Origin: Nitrospinaceae bacterium
GTDB taxonomy: Bacteria; Nitrospinota; Nitrospinia; Nitrospinales; VA-1
Assembly (NCBI GenBank): GCA_029937655.1
Contig: JAPYPK010000074.1
Location: 1-6,747 of the forward strand
DNA length: 6,747 nt
Direction of reading: 5' to 3'
A model generated the notes under the pieces. It was given only the letters and a program-made list of their open reading frames with translations. It was not told the origin of the DNA and did not search any database. Position 1 is the stretch's first letter. Every line of letters starts with the position of its first letter. Both the position numbers and the translations under genes were made by a program. Shown here one piece after another: positions 6,720 to 6,747 of this stretch.

Positions 6720-6747
6720 ATGCCCTCAGTAAAACCATCCCAAATAC
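6720..6747 (+). CDS. Possible start of a further operon gene (3' end outside window)
   Basis: An ATG two bases after the LolA-like stop opens a frame that stays open to the window edge, giving only nine codons (MPSVKPSQI). The tight spacing is like the other junctions in this operon and suggests a coupled gene, perhaps an outer-membrane component. No Shine-Dalgarno sequence is evident and nine residues do not allow a family call, so the true start might lie beyond the window. Confidence 0.35.

Overview
The window holds five well-supported protein genes and the first codons of a probable sixth, all on the + strand. No RNA gene, CRISPR array or mobile element was seen. The organism is most likely a Gram-negative bacterium with a moderately AT-rich genome: the last complete gene encodes an exported LolA-like periplasmic protein paired with an RND transporter, an arrangement that presupposes an outer membrane. 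The lineage cannot be fixed from the sequence alone; a proteobacterial or Nitrospinota-like marine bacterium would fit, but that is a guess.

Left module (1-2540): a radical SAM protein related to the spore photoproduct lyase (SPL)/SplB group, cut off by the left edge of the window, is followed after 2 bases by a 567-aa predicted ATPase of the ABC class (COG3044/PF09818 type, relatives of trypanosome MRB1590). The spacing implies a two-gene translation unit. The radical SAM protein has an unusual Cys pattern (C-x6-C-x3-C), and the ATPase family has no settled bacterial function. This pair is the best candidate for an undescribed system.

Spacer (2541-2682): 142 bases without a gene. It ends in a 31-bp near-perfect AT-rich palindrome that touches the start codon of the next gene, a likely TetR operator.

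Right module (2683-6747): a TetR/AcrR-family regulator, then after 73 bases a small protein with two CDGSH iron-sulfur motifs, an MMPL/RND (HAE3-type) transporter overlapping it by 4 bases (ATGA), a secreted LolA-like protein 15 bases further on, and the possible start of another gene 2 bases after that. The likely logic is a TetR-controlled envelope export system: the RND pump moves a hydrophobic substrate out of the inner membrane and the LolA-like protein carries it across the periplasm. The role of the iron-sulfur protein is unknown; redox sensing or electron transfer is possible.
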